Below are positions 8,609-16,821 of a stretch of 64,000 nucleotides of DNA, in pieces; the stretch's first letter is position 1, and every line of letters starts with the position of its first letter. The notes under the pieces are model-generated. The model did no database searches. It saw only the letters and a program-made list of their open reading frames with translations, and was not told the origin of the DNA. This stretch comes from CAJCJE01 sp036494465 (GTDB lineage Bacteria > Actinomycetota > Actinomycetes > Mycobacteriales > Pseudonocardiaceae), in contig DASXOJ010000071.1 of NCBI GenBank assembly GCA_036494465.1, forward strand, positions 1 to 64,000, given 5' to 3'. Made by a program: the position numbers and the translations under genes.

Positions 8609-8691
8609 GCGATGTTTGTGCTTCGGCCCACGTTAGGCGCCGGATCAGGAAAAGCAAGAGGCTGGCCGGACTTCGGGCGATGATGGGGCGT

Positions 8692-9390
8692 ATGAGCGTC
8701 TTCTGTGAACTCGCCAGGCAGCGCACCGACACCCTGCACCGCGCCCTGCTCGACCACCCGTTCAACGCCGAACTGGCAGCGGGAACTCTTGGCCGCCAAC
8801 AGTTCCAGTTCTACCTGGTCCAGGACGCGCGCTACCTGACCGGTTTCGCCCGTGCGCTGGCGATCGCGGCGAGCAAGGCCACTGATGTGGCGGACATCGC
8901 GTTCTTCGCGGGCGCAGCGCAGGAGGCCATTGTGGTCGAGCGAGCGTTGCACGAGGGCTACTTCGAGCGGTTCGGCCTCACCGAAGCCGACCTGGCCGAC
9001 GTGCCGGCCTCGCCCACCTGTCTCGCCTACACCTCGTTCCTGCTGGCGACCGCCGCCACCGCCGACTACCCGGAGCTGATCGCGGCGCTGCTGCCCTGTT
9101 TCTGGGTCTACCAACAGGTCGGCGAACACATCGTCGCCGGTCAACAGGGCGCTCTGTCTATTCAAGAGGCAGACAATCCTTACCAGGCATGGATCGACAC
9201 CTACGCCGACGAGGAGTTCGCCACCGCCGTCGGCCGCTGCCGTGCCGCGGTCGATCGCGCGGCCGAATCGGCGACCGAGGACACCAGGGACCGGATGTTC
9301 GCCGCGTTCAGCAAGGCCTGCGAGTACGAGTGGCTGTTCTGGGACAGCGCCTACCACCAGGAAACCTGGCCGACCGCGTCTCTCCTCTAG
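8692..9390 (+). CDS. tenA: TenA-family aminopyrimidine aminohydrolase (thiaminase II)
   Basis: 232 residues from ATG 8692 (ATGs at 8680 and 8683 are in frame too; 8692 follows GGGG at a suitable distance). TenA hydrolyses 4-amino-5-aminomethyl-2-methylpyrimidine in salvage of degraded thiamine. FNAELAAGTLGRQQFQFYLVQDARYL, the catalytic-Cys segment LLPCFWVYQQVGEHI and the C-terminal KACEYEWLFWDSAYH with its conserved Glu are family hallmarks (parts given). The gene is divergent from the riboswitch-controlled permease. Its own leader of about 80 bp is the complement of that riboswitch, so tenA itself is not riboswitch-controlled in cis. A strong terminator follows. Confidence 0.92.
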   Translation: MSVFCELARQRTDTLHRALLDHPFNAELAAGTLGRQQFQFYLVQDARYLTGFARALAIAASKATDVADIAFFAGAAQEAIVVERALHEGYFERFGLTEADLADVPASPTCLAYTSFLLATAATADYPELIAALLPCFWVYQQVGEHIVAGQQGALSIQEADNPYQAWIDTYADEEFATAVGRCRAAVDRAAESATEDTRDRMFAAFSKACEYEWLFWDSAYHQETWPTASLL

Positions 9391-9413
9391 CTCTGCCAGT
9401 TGAAAGAAACAGG

Positions 9414-9449
9414 CCGCTGGCCCGGCGCGAGGGCGAGCCGGGCCAGCGG
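9414..9449. terminator. Bidirectional terminator between tenA and the DUF4232 gene
   Basis: 13-bp stem (9414-9426 with 9437-9449) and 10-base loop, followed by TTTTC on the plus strand and by a T-rich stretch on the minus strand. Confidence 0.85.
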
Positions 9450-9463
9450 TTTTCGCAGGAAGG

Positions 9464-10102
9464 TCAGGAGCTGCCGGCACCTGCCTTCACGGTCTGAACC
9501 TGCAACTGCGGACTCGGCGGGTTCCCAGCGCACCCGGTTCCGCTGCGCGAAACGAACATCGACGCGGTGTCGTCCGGCGCATACACCCGGAAGCCGCGCA
9601 CCGAGGCCGGTTTGCACGAGTTCGCGTCGAACACCGCGACGTCGGTCACGGTCACCACCGAGGACGCCACCGCGTTCGGCGCCAGCGTCACCGAGGAGCC
9701 CTCCGAACCGGTGCGCTTCGCGGGCTGGCCAACCTGGCTGCCGCTGTCCCCGGTCACGTAGGACACGCCCGGCCAGCCGCGCATGGAGCACGACGTCGAA
9801 CCGGTGTTGGTGAACACGATCGGCACGTAGAAGTGACCGGCGGCGGCATCGCCGGAACCGACCGAGAGCTTGAGGTTCGCCGCCTTGCACTCACCGTTGC
9901 CGCCGGATCCGCCGGGCTGGGTGGCCGTGGCGGTCGGCGCCGCGCTCGACGTGGTCGTCGGCGCTGGTGCGGTGGTCGAGGAGACGCTGAGCGAGGAAGG
10001 CGAACTGCCCGCGCCTGAGGAGCCCTGACAAGCGGTGAGCAGTACCGCGGCGACCAGGCCGGCCCCCGCCAGCAGCCCCCGCGCGACAGTACGTTGGTTC
10101 AT
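9464..10102 (-). CDS. DUF4232 secreted lipoprotein
   Basis: 212 residues from ATG 10102. The signal peptide ends in a lipobox LLTAC with Cys25. A Ser/Thr/Pro-rich linker of about 40 residues leads to a globular domain containing CKAANLKLSVG, FTNTGSTSCSMRGWPGVSYV and FDANSCKPASVRGFRVYAP, the pattern of DUF4232. Four or more cysteines probably form disulphides outside the membrane. Function is unknown for the family. Longer in-frame starts up to 10375 would place charged sequence before the signal peptide and are rejected. Confidence 0.88.
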   Translation of the reverse strand: MNQRTVARGLLAGAGLVAAVLLTACQGSSGAGSSPSSLSVSSTTAPAPTTTSSAAPTATATQPGGSGGNGECKAANLKLSVGSGDAAAGHFYVPIVFTNTGSTSCSMRGWPGVSYVTGDSGSQVGQPAKRTGSEGSSVTLAPNAVASSVVTVTDVAVFDANSCKPASVRGFRVYAPDDTASMFVSRSGTGCAGNPPSPQLQVQTVKAGAGSS

Positions 10103-10315
10103 CCTCACAGTGTTCGCCTCCACCCGGTTCCCGCTTGCTGGATGACCCGACTGGAGGACGTCTAACCCATCGTTGGGGTTGCTCAGTCTCCGAGATAGAC
10201 CCGAACAGGCGAACGCTGTTGCGGGCACGGCATCGCTGACCAGGACAAACGCCGACATCCCCGAATTCCCGTTTTCGCTCACGGCGTGAGTGGGATTGCT
10301 CGCCCGAAAATGACC

Positions 10316-10345
10316 TTGCACAGGCCGGGTCGTATTGCCTAGCGT
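10316..10345 (+). promoter_or_regulatory. Promoter of the structured leader RNA
   Basis: TTGCAC (10316-10321), 18-bp spacer, TAGCGT (10340-10345). Both hexamers fit the principal actinobacterial sigma consensus. Transcription would start near 10352, about 10 bases before the GAGGAGG ribosome-binding site of the microORF. Confidence 0.6.
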
Positions 10346-10377
10346 TCGTCTTACGCAAGAGAGGAGGTGGTCCAAAG

Positions 10378-10416
10378 TTGTATAGCTATCGGACTTGTGA
10401 GGTGGCTGTCCGCTAG
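10378..10416 (+). CDS. Candidate 12-residue leader peptide ORF
   Basis: TTG 10378 to TAG 10414-10416, reading LYSYRTCEVAVR. A strong GGAGG (10363-10367) lies 10 bases upstream, and a promoter lies just before it. The stop codon abuts the first stem of a folded RNA. An alternative GTG at 10367 in another frame gives a 20-residue peptide, so the start is not settled. It resembles a leader peptide or upstream ORF that senses ribosome position. I have a vague, unverified impression of similar YSYRT peptides in other actinobacteria. Confidence 0.45.
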   Translation: MYSYRTCEVAVR

Positions 10417-10571
10417 GACGCCCTGTTGAGCGTTAACTCGCCGGCACTCAGGTTGTGGACCTGACATTGGGCGTCCGGCGAATCCAAGGCAGCTACCCGA
10501 CCCCCGGAGCCCCGAGACCCAGTCCAACTCGGGCCCACGTCCACCGGACGTGGGAGCGAGCTCCGGGGGTC
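10416..10571 (+). ncRNA. Candidate structured RNA: stem-loop plus three-way junction
   Basis: Segment 1: GGACGCCC (10416-10423) pairs with GGGCGTCC (10469-10476), enclosing a small hairpin CAGGT-TGTGG-ACCTG (10449-10463). Segment 2: a 12-bp closing stem (10499-10510 with 10560-10571) encloses two adjacent hairpins, 10511-10516 with 10528-10533 and a perfect 9-bp stem 10534-10542 with 10546-10554, forming a three-way junction. The tail GTTTGCG is only mildly U-rich. It may be a leader or attenuator, a riboswitch-like element, or a stand-alone small RNA. No known class was recognised. Confidence 0.5.
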
Positions 10572-10829
10572 GTTTGCGTTCGAAGGACCGATCCGCTGGT
10601 ATCAAACTGGTCTCGATAGAGCGATCGGGGCTGGTCAGCGATGTGATCCCGGCGCGAGGAAGTTCCCATATCCCACCGTGACCACCCTCCGTGCACTACG
10701 TTGCAGGTACCCCCGGTTGAACGCAGGTTCCGTGGGGCGGCAACTTCGGTGTGGATTGTTCCTTCTGGGGCGGGTGGGAGTAGCAGTGGCGTCGGCCGGG
10801 GCACTGTGCCCAACAACGATGGGCGGACC

Positions 10830-12209
10830 ATGGTGACCACGACCGCGCCGACCAGCGCGCCCAGCAACCCAGAGGCCCGCTCACGCGGAGCGGCGCTCGT
10901 CGGCCTGCCGACCAACCTCGCCGCCAGCCTGCGCAAGTTCGCCGGCACCACACCGGGCCGGTTGAGCATCGCGATGGTCGGCCTGATCCTGTTGAGCCTG
11001 CTCACCGGCATCGTCGGCATCCTGTCCGGCCAGTCCAGGGTGAACACCCTCGACGACCTTGCCGCGCACCGCGAACCGGTCAGCGCCGCCGCCCAGCAGA
11101 TCTACCGCTCCCTCTCCGACGCCGACGCCACCTCCGCGAGCGCGTTCCTCTCCGGCGCGGTCGAGCCGCAGGACCTGCGCGACCAGTACAACACCGACAT
11201 CGCCCAGGCGGGCGCCGCGCTCGCGGTCGCCGTCGCGGACAGCGCCGACACCGAGAACGTCAACGACGTCGTCCCGTCGCTGACGTTGCTGGAGACCAAC
11301 CTTCCCGTCTACACCGGCATCGTCGAACGCGCCGCCGCCAACAACGCCGCCGGTTACCCGGTCGGCTCGGCCTACCTGCGCGAAGCCGACGGTCTCATGC
11401 AGAACACCCTGTTGCCTGCCGCGCGCAACCTGTACCAGATCGACACCGCGTCACTCGACGCGCAACAGGACGACGCCACCTCGTTCCCGTGGCTCGGCGC
11501 GGTCGCGCTGCTCGCGGTGCTGGTCGCGCTGTTCTTCACACAGCGTTACCTGGCCAAGCGCACCAACCGAGTGCTCAACGTCGGGCTGCTGATCGCGTCG
11601 ATCGCGATGGTGCTGACCCTGCTCTGGTCCGCGGTCGGGCTCGTCCTCGCCGGTGTGCACGTGTCCACCGCGCGCAGTTCCGGGTCGGACCTGGTCGCCC
11701 AGCTCTCCCAGGTGCGCACCGACGCCCTCCAGGCCCGCACCGACGAGATCCTGAACCTGATCGCGCGCGGCGGCGAGAACTACGACCCGGCCTTCCACAC
11801 CCTGGCCACCCAGCTCGGCGGCAAGGACGGCGCAGGTGGCCTGCTCGGCTCGCTCAGCAGCGCCTCGCAGGATCAGACCACCAAGAACGAGATCAACGAC
11901 GCGGTCAACGCGGCGAAGAGCTGGTTCTCGCTGCACGGCTCCGTACAGAGCCTGAACAACAGCGGCGACTACAAGGGCGCGGTCGCGCTGACGCTCAGCT
12001 CGGCGAACACCGGCGAACAAGCCATGGTCACCAAGCTGGACGCCGCGCTCGACAAGGCGATCACCCAGGGCCGCACCGTGTTCGCCGACCAGACCAACAG
12101 CGCGAGCGGCGCCCTGTTCGCGTGGCCGATCGGCGTGCTGGTGCTCGCGGTGATCGCCGCGGCGGGTTCGGCCATCGGCATCTGGCAGCGGTTGAGGGAG
12201 TACCGATGA
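10830..12209 (+). CDS. glnX: GlnX-like membrane sensor of the PknG pathway
   Basis: 459 residues from ATG 10830 (frame open to 10701, where the encoded sequence looks untranslated). Four hydrophobic segments (AMVGLILLSLLTGIVGILSG, WLGAVALLAVLVALFF, LLIASIAMVLTLLWSAVGLVL and LFAWPIGVLVLAVIAAAG) flank two large helical extracytoplasmic regions, as in GlnX. In Corynebacterium and mycobacteria, GlnX relays binding of Asp/Glu by lipoprotein GlnH to the cytosolic kinase PknG. The same three genes follow here in the same order, with glnX and glnH overlapping by 4 bases. Identification rests mainly on this order and topology. Confidence 0.85.
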   Translation: MVTTTAPTSAPSNPEARSRGAALVGLPTNLAASLRKFAGTTPGRLSIAMVGLILLSLLTGIVGILSGQSRVNTLDDLAAHREPVSAAAQQIYRSLSDADATSASAFLSGAVEPQDLRDQYNTDIAQAGAALAVAVADSADTENVNDVVPSLTLLETNLPVYTGIVERAAANNAAGYPVGSAYLREADGLMQNTLLPAARNLYQIDTASLDAQQDDATSFPWLGAVALLAVLVALFFTQRYLAKRTNRVLNVGLLIASIAMVLTLLWSAVGLVLAGVHVSTARSSGSDLVAQLSQVRTDALQARTDEILNLIARGGENYDPAFHTLATQLGGKDGAGGLLGSLSSASQDQTTKNEINDAVNAAKSWFSLHGSVQSLNNSGDYKGAVALTLSSANTGEQAMVTKLDAALDKAITQGRTVFADQTNSASGALFAWPIGVLVLAVIAAAGSAIGIWQRLREYR

Positions 12210-13207
12210 GTGTGCGCAGGCGTACCCGCTGGCTCGGCGCGGGCGGACTGCTGCTCGCCGCGCTGCTGACCGGCTGCGCGTCCGCGAGCGGACCGGTGAA
12301 CCTGCCGATCGTCAGCTCGGCCCACCCGGTCTCGCCGGTCAACGCGGTCGAGGGCAGCAAGGCCGTCACCCCGGCGCCACCCGCACCCAACTGCGGCGAC
12401 CCGACCGCCAGCCTCCGCCCGCCGCCGAGCATGCCGCAGCCGGGCAACATGCCCAGCGGCAGCACCATGGCCAAGATCCAGGCGCGCGGTTACCTGATCG
12501 CGGGCGTCGACCAGAACACCTTCCTGTTCGGATACCGCGACCCCAAGACCAACGTGATCGAGGGCTTCGACATCGACATGGCGCACTACGTCGCCAAAGC
12601 GATCTTCGGTGACCCGAACAAGGTGCAGTTCAAGGCGATCAGTTCCGCGCAACGCGTGCCCGAACTCAAGAGCGGCGGTGTCGACATCGTCGCGCGGACC
12701 ATGACGATCAGCTGCGCCCGCCTCAACGACGTCGCGTTCTCCACCGTCTACTACGACGCGAGCGAGCGACTGCTGGTGCCCAGCACGTCGGACGTGACCA
12801 GCATCGACCAGCTCGGCGGCAAGAAGATCTGCGCCGCAACAGGTTCCGACTCGCTCAACCACATCGCCGCGGTATCCAGCCACCCGATCCCGGTCGCGGT
12901 CGGTGACTGGTCGGACTGCCTGGTCATGCTGCAACAAGGCGAGGTCGCGGGCGTATCCACCGACGACACCATCCTGGCAGGCATGGTCGCCCAGGACCCG
13001 AACACGAAGATCGTCGGACCGTCCATTGCGGACGAACCGTACGGCCTGGCGATGCCCAAGCAGGACAACGACTTCGTCAGCTTCGTCAATGGCGTACTGG
13101 ACGGAATCCGCGGCAGCGGAACGTGGACGCAGAGCTACGAAACCTGGATCGGCGACCGGATCGCGGGGGGCTCCAACCAGCCACCGAACCCGCAATACTC
13201 CAACTAG
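12206..13207 (+). CDS. glnH: GlnH amino-acid-binding lipoprotein
   Basis: 333 residues, ATG overlapping the glnX stop, with GAGGGAG upstream. The signal peptide ends at lipobox LLTGC with Cys24. A Pro-rich linker precedes a periplasmic-binding-protein type 2 domain beginning near IQARGYLIAGVDQNTFLFGY. It carries FDIDMAHYVAKAIFG and SSAQRVPELKSGGVDIVARTMT (parts shown), typical of polar-amino-acid binding proteins. In related species GlnH senses Asp/Glu outside the membrane and signals through GlnX to PknG; no transporter permease is encoded nearby, consistent with a sensory role. pknG starts 19 bp downstream. Confidence 0.9.
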   Translation: MSVRRRTRWLGAGGLLLAALLTGCASASGPVNLPIVSSAHPVSPVNAVEGSKAVTPAPPAPNCGDPTASLRPPPSMPQPGNMPSGSTMAKIQARGYLIAGVDQNTFLFGYRDPKTNVIEGFDIDMAHYVAKAIFGDPNKVQFKAISSAQRVPELKSGGVDIVARTMTISCARLNDVAFSTVYYDASERLLVPSTSDVTSIDQLGGKKICAATGSDSLNHIAAVSSHPIPVAVGDWSDCLVMLQQGEVAGVSTDDTILAGMVAQDPNTKIVGPSIADEPYGLAMPKQDNDFVSFVNGVLDGIRGSGTWTQSYETWIGDRIAGGSNQPPNPQYSN

Positions 13208-13226
13208 CGCGAGGCGAGGCGGAAAG

Positions 13227-16200
13227 ATGACCAGTTCTGGCCCCCAGCCGAGCGCCCCGTTGAACGGCCCCTGCCCACGGCCCGGCTGTCCCGGCAGGCT
13301 CGTCGATGGCACCTGCCCCACCTGTGGCGCGCGCGTCAAGCCCGCGGCAAACCAGCCCCCGGCCCAACCGCAGCCCAGCCGCGCCCAGTGGCCCGGCCAA
13401 CCCCAGCAACCCGGCCAGCAGCAGGGCCCCCAGCAACCCGGCCCGCAACAGCCCGGCCCGCAGCAGCCGGGGCAGCAACCCGGCCCGCAACAGCCCGGCC
13501 CGCAGCAGCCGGGTCAGTACCCGCAGCAGCAACGGCCGCAGCAAGGCCCGCAGCAAGGCCCGCCGCAGGGGCCGCTGCCGCAGGGGCCGCAGCCGACCGG
13601 TTCGCGCCCCTACCCGCCCTCCGGCGGATTCCCGGCGCAACAGGGGCCCGCGCAGCAGGGCCCGCAGAGCGGTGCCTTCCCCGCGCAGAACCCGCAGTCC
13701 CGGCCGATGAACCCGCCGACCGGCAGCAGGCCCATGCCGCCCCAGCAGCGCCCCCAGCAACAGGGTCCGCAGCAGCAGGGCCCCCAACAGCAGGGTCCGC
13801 AGCAATCCGGTCCGCAGCAGCCCGGCCCGCAGCAATCCGGCCCGCAGCAACCGGGACAGCAGCAGCGCCCGGCGCAGCAACCCGCGCAGCGCCCGCAGAG
13901 CCAGACTCCACCCCCGAGCCAAGCCCCGCCGAGTCAGCCCGCGAAGCCCGAACCCGAGGATCCGGCGCTGGCCGCACCCGCGCCCACCTCCGTCGTGATC
14001 TCGCCGTACGCCGAGGCGGCCCAGGCGACGCCGCAGGCGTGGGCGCCGCCAGGTCAGCCGCTGCGCCCGTTGCCCGGTCTGGCCGCGCAACGCCCCCGGC
14101 ACGCCGCGCCCGACGCCGGCTCACCGTCCGCCGCGACCACCCCGGACATGGAGCCGGTCGAGCGTCCGTTCGACGGCGAGGGCAATGCCCTGTCGGCGCG
14201 CCTGTCCGGGCACGAACCTGCCCCCAAAAAGCCGGAACCGGCGCCGACTCAGGCCGCGCCCAAGCGGCCCGACACCGCGGCGCAGATGGCGCTGGGTGCG
14301 GCGACGCAGCTGTCTGGGCCGAGCCAGCGCAGTTCCGACTCGCGTCCGCTCACGAGTGGGCGCGGCAGCGCGCGGGGTACCCGGCCCAGCCGGGGCCGGA
14401 CCCGGTCGCAGTCGCGGCGGATCGGTGGCGGCCTGGTCGAGGTGCCGGTGGTGCCGTACAAGGATCCGGCGACCGCGCTGATGCGCAATCCCGAGGTCCC
14501 CGAGGACAAGCGCTACTGCGGCAACTGCAACTCGCCGGTCGGTCGCGGCGCCAACGGCAAGCCGGGCAACCCGGACGGGACGTGCGCGAAGTGCGGCACG
14601 TCGTTCTCCTTCCGGCCCAAGCTGGTCGGCGGCGATCTGGTCGGCGGGCAGTACGAGGTGCTCGGCGCGCTCGCGCACGGTGGTCTTGGCTGGATCTACC
14701 TGGCCCGCGACCACAACGTGAACGGCCGCTGGGTCGTGCTCAAGGGCTTGATCGACACCGGTGACACCGCGGCGATGGCGGCGGCGGTGGCGGAGAAGCA
14801 GTTCCTGTCGCAGGTCGAGCACGCGAACATCGTCAAGATCTACAACTTCGTGCAGCATCCCGATCCGACGACCGGGAACCTGGTCGGCTACATCGTGATG
14901 GAGTACATCGGCGGCGAGTCGTTGCGCCAGATCGCGTTGGCCAACAAGGATGACAACGGCCGGGTGGTGCCGCTGCCGTTGGCGCGGGTGCTCGCGTACG
15001 GGCTGGAAGTGTTGCCCGCCATGGGTTATCTGCACAGTGTCGGACTGCTCTACTGTGACCTCAAGCCGGACAACGTCATCCAGACCGACGCGCAGCTCAA
15101 GCTGATCGACCTCGGTGCCGTGCGGCACGTGGATGACATGCAGAGCCCGATCTTCTTCACTTCCGGTTACAGCGCACCGGAAATCGCGTCGGAGGGTCCG
15201 TCGGTCGCGTCCGACATCTACACCGTCGGCCGCACGCTCGCCGTGCTCAGCTTCGACTTCGTCGGCTACACGAGCACGTACACGCATTCGCTGCCGCCCG
15301 CGCGGCAGGTGCCCCTGTTCTCGTTGTTCGGCTCGTACTACCGGTTGCTGGCGAGAGCGACGAACCCGGACCCGGACCGGCGCTTCGATTCGGCCGAGGA
15401 CATGGCCGACCAGCTCACCGGGGTGCTGCGGGAGGTGCTGGCGCTGGGCACCCGGGAGCCGAGGCCAGGCCGGTCGACGGTGTTCTCGCCGGAGGTGCGC
15501 ACGTTCGGCGAGAGCCTGGCGACGTCCTCGCACACGCCCGGCGCGCCGCCGCCTCCGCCGGACTGGGCCGAGGTGGTCGCCTGCCTGCCCGCGCCGCTGG
15601 TGGACACCGACGACCCGGCGGCCAGTCTGGTCAGCGGGTTGGCCGCGCTGGCCGGTGACGCTCCGCGCGAGCTGCTGGATGCCCTGCGCAACGCGCCGGC
15701 CAACTCGATGGAAGCGAAGCTGTGGCGCACCCGCGCGCTGCTGGAGCTGGGCGAGTTGAACCAGGCGAACCAGGAGCTGCACGAGGCGGCGGTGCTGGAC
15801 GCGCGCGGCGCGCCCGTGCCGGAGCTGCCCTACGACTGGCGGATCAGCTGGTTCCGCGGTCTGCTCGGGTTGGTCGCGCGCCGTCCCCGGGAGGCGCGGA
15901 CCGCGTTCGAGCACGTCTACGACATGGTGCCGGGTGAGCTCGCGCCCAAGCTGGCGCTGGCGGTGGCCGCCGAGCTGTGCGGCGACTACTTCCCGGCGGC
16001 ACGGCTCTACGAGCTGGTGTGGCGCACCGACCGTTCGTTCGTGAGCGCCGCGTTCGGCCTGGCCAGGGTGTATCTGGCGCAGGGCGACCGGTCGGGCGCG
16101 CTGGACGTGCTGGAGTCGGTGCCGGACCGGTCCAGCCACTACCTCGCCGCGCAGCTCGCGGTGATCGCGACCAGGACGAAGTGGACGCCAGCAGGCAAGA

Positions 16201-16505
16201 TCGCCGAACGGGACCTGCTCGACGCGGGTAACCGGCTGACCAGGTTGAGCCTGGACCCGCAGCGGCGGGCGAGCCTGACCGCGGACGTGCTGGGTGCCGC
16301 GTACCGGTGGGTGCAGGCGGGCGGGCCGAACGGTTCACCGCCCGCTTCGCGGCCGAAGGTGCTCGGGTGCGAACTGTCCGATCGCGACCTTCGTGTCGGT
16401 TTGGAGAGTTGCTACCGGTCCATGGCGCGTCTCGCGGACACCGCGGAGGCCCGGATCACGTTGGTCGATCAAGCCAACGAGATCCGCCCGCGCACCCTTA
16501 CCTGA
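13227..16505 (+). CDS. pknG: Serine/threonine protein kinase PknG with extended N terminus
   Basis: 1092 residues against about 750 in M. tuberculosis PknG. Order of parts: a first CxxxxC...CxxC zinc-ribbon-like motif (Cys16, Cys21, Cys30, Cys33); about 220 residues of Gln/Pro/Gly repeats; a linker containing GGGLVEVPVVP; the rubredoxin-like domain (Cys431, Cys434, Cys453, Cys456); the kinase domain with HGGLGWIY, Lys506, YCDLKPDN (Asp611) and DLG (Asp628); then a TPR region to the end. YCD and DLG instead of HRD and DFG are PknG traits. The kinase controls 2-oxoglutarate dehydrogenase through OdhI/GarA in relatives, matching metabolism to Asp/Glu supply. The N-terminal ribbon and repeats are additions. 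A hairpin follows the stop. Confidence 0.95.
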   Translation: MTSSGPQPSAPLNGPCPRPGCPGRLVDGTCPTCGARVKPAANQPPAQPQPSRAQWPGQPQQPGQQQGPQQPGPQQPGPQQPGQQPGPQQPGPQQPGQYPQQQRPQQGPQQGPPQGPLPQGPQPTGSRPYPPSGGFPAQQGPAQQGPQSGAFPAQNPQSRPMNPPTGSRPMPPQQRPQQQGPQQQGPQQQGPQQSGPQQPGPQQSGPQQPGQQQRPAQQPAQRPQSQTPPPSQAPPSQPAKPEPEDPALAAPAPTSVVISPYAEAAQATPQAWAPPGQPLRPLPGLAAQRPRHAAPDAGSPSAATTPDMEPVERPFDGEGNALSARLSGHEPAPKKPEPAPTQAAPKRPDTAAQMALGAATQLSGPSQRSSDSRPLTSGRGSARGTRPSRGRTRSQSRRIGGGLVEVPVVPYKDPATALMRNPEVPEDKRYCGNCNSPVGRGANGKPGNPDGTCAKCGTSFSFRPKLVGGDLVGGQYEVLGALAHGGLGWIYLARDHNVNGRWVVLKGLIDTGDTAAMAAAVAEKQFLSQVEHANIVKIYNFVQHPDPTTGNLVGYIVMEYIGGESLRQIALANKDDNGRVVPLPLARVLAYGLEVLPAMGYLHSVGLLYCDLKPDNVIQTDAQLKLIDLGAVRHVDDMQSPIFFTSGYSAPEIASEGPSVASDIYTVGRTLAVLSFDFVGYTSTYTHSLPPARQVPLFSLFGSYYRLLARATNPDPDRRFDSAEDMADQLTGVLREVLALGTREPRPGRSTVFSPEVRTFGESLATSSHTPGAPPPPPDWAEVVACLPAPLVDTDDPAASLVSGLAALAGDAPRELLDALRNAPANSMEAKLWRTRALLELGELNQANQELHEAAVLDARGAPVPELPYDWRISWFRGLLGLVARRPREARTAFEHVYDMVPGELAPKLALAVAAELCGDYFPAARLYELVWRTDRSFVSAAFGLARVYLAQGDRSGALDVLESVPDRSSHYLAAQLAVIATRTKWTPAGKIAERDLLDAGNRLTRLSLDPQRRASLTADVLGAAYRWVQAGGPNGSPPASRPKVLGCELSDRDLRVGLESCYRSMARLADTAEARITLVDQANEIRPRTLT
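13395..13900 (+). repeat. In-gene QQPGP-coding tandem repeats
   Basis: Imperfect repeats of a 15-base unit close to CAGCAGCCCGGCCCG, many copies within pknG, coding for Gln-Gln-Pro-Gly-Pro and Gln-Gly-Pro. Such repeats are prone to length change by slippage. Confidence 0.85.
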
Positions 16506-16530
16506 GGGCTGCCGGCACGAGAGCGGCAGC
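16506..16530 (+). terminator. Hairpin after pknG
   Basis: GGCTGCCG (16506-16513) pairs with CGGCAGCC (16523-16530), one base after the pknG stop codon, 9-base loop. No U-tract is evident. Confidence 0.6.
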
Positions 16531-16821
16531 CGCGCGAATGCCGATTCTTGATCTTCACTGATCACTGAAGTCGATCTTGCACACTCACTTTTGGGTGTGC
16601 TGACCTGGCGACTTGTCGGATGCGTCGCTCGAACATCACGTGGCCGTTAACAAGTCACGAATTGACGACTTCTCGTAGACAAGTGGCCAGCCCTCCAGGA
16701 TATGGTGCTGCGGCCGTCACCGGCTAGCCCGGGCCTGGAAATGCCGGGGTCGAGGGGTTCGGTGACGGTTGACCCCCTGCCGGGGGTCAGTCAGCAACAT
16801 GACGGATCGTGCGGCAGGGGA
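16531..16821 (+). promoter_or_regulatory. Upstream region of the sugar ABC operon with repeated ACAAGT/ACTTGT sites
   Basis: No gene. The hexamer occurs three times in 75 bp: ACTTGT at 16611 (inside CGACTTGTCG), ACAAGT at 16650 and ACAAGT at 16679. Centres are about 39 and 29 bp apart. A TTGACG (16662-16667) could be a -35 element, though no convincing -10 was found. Candidate operator sites for a sugar-responsive repressor not encoded nearby. Confidence 0.35.

Larger units (their letters stand above)
10103..10829 (+). other. 727-bp divergent intergenic region before glnX
   Basis: No ordinary gene. It holds the short divergent promoter region of the DUF4232 gene (10103-10315), a plus-strand promoter, a 12-codon ORF and two folded RNA segments (10316-10571, listed separately), and about 250 bp (10572-10829) before glnX in which I see only weak promoter-like sequence. 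Confidence 0.7.

Noticed and set aside
13395..13900. Repeat array considered as a CRISPR-like or mobile-element repeat
   Set aside because: The units are contiguous, in frame and code for QQPGP within pknG; there are no spacers.
13336..14124. Long minus-strand ORFs opposite the 5' part of pknG
   Set aside because: They are the complement of the QQPGP repeat region and read as Ala/Gly/Arg low complexity.
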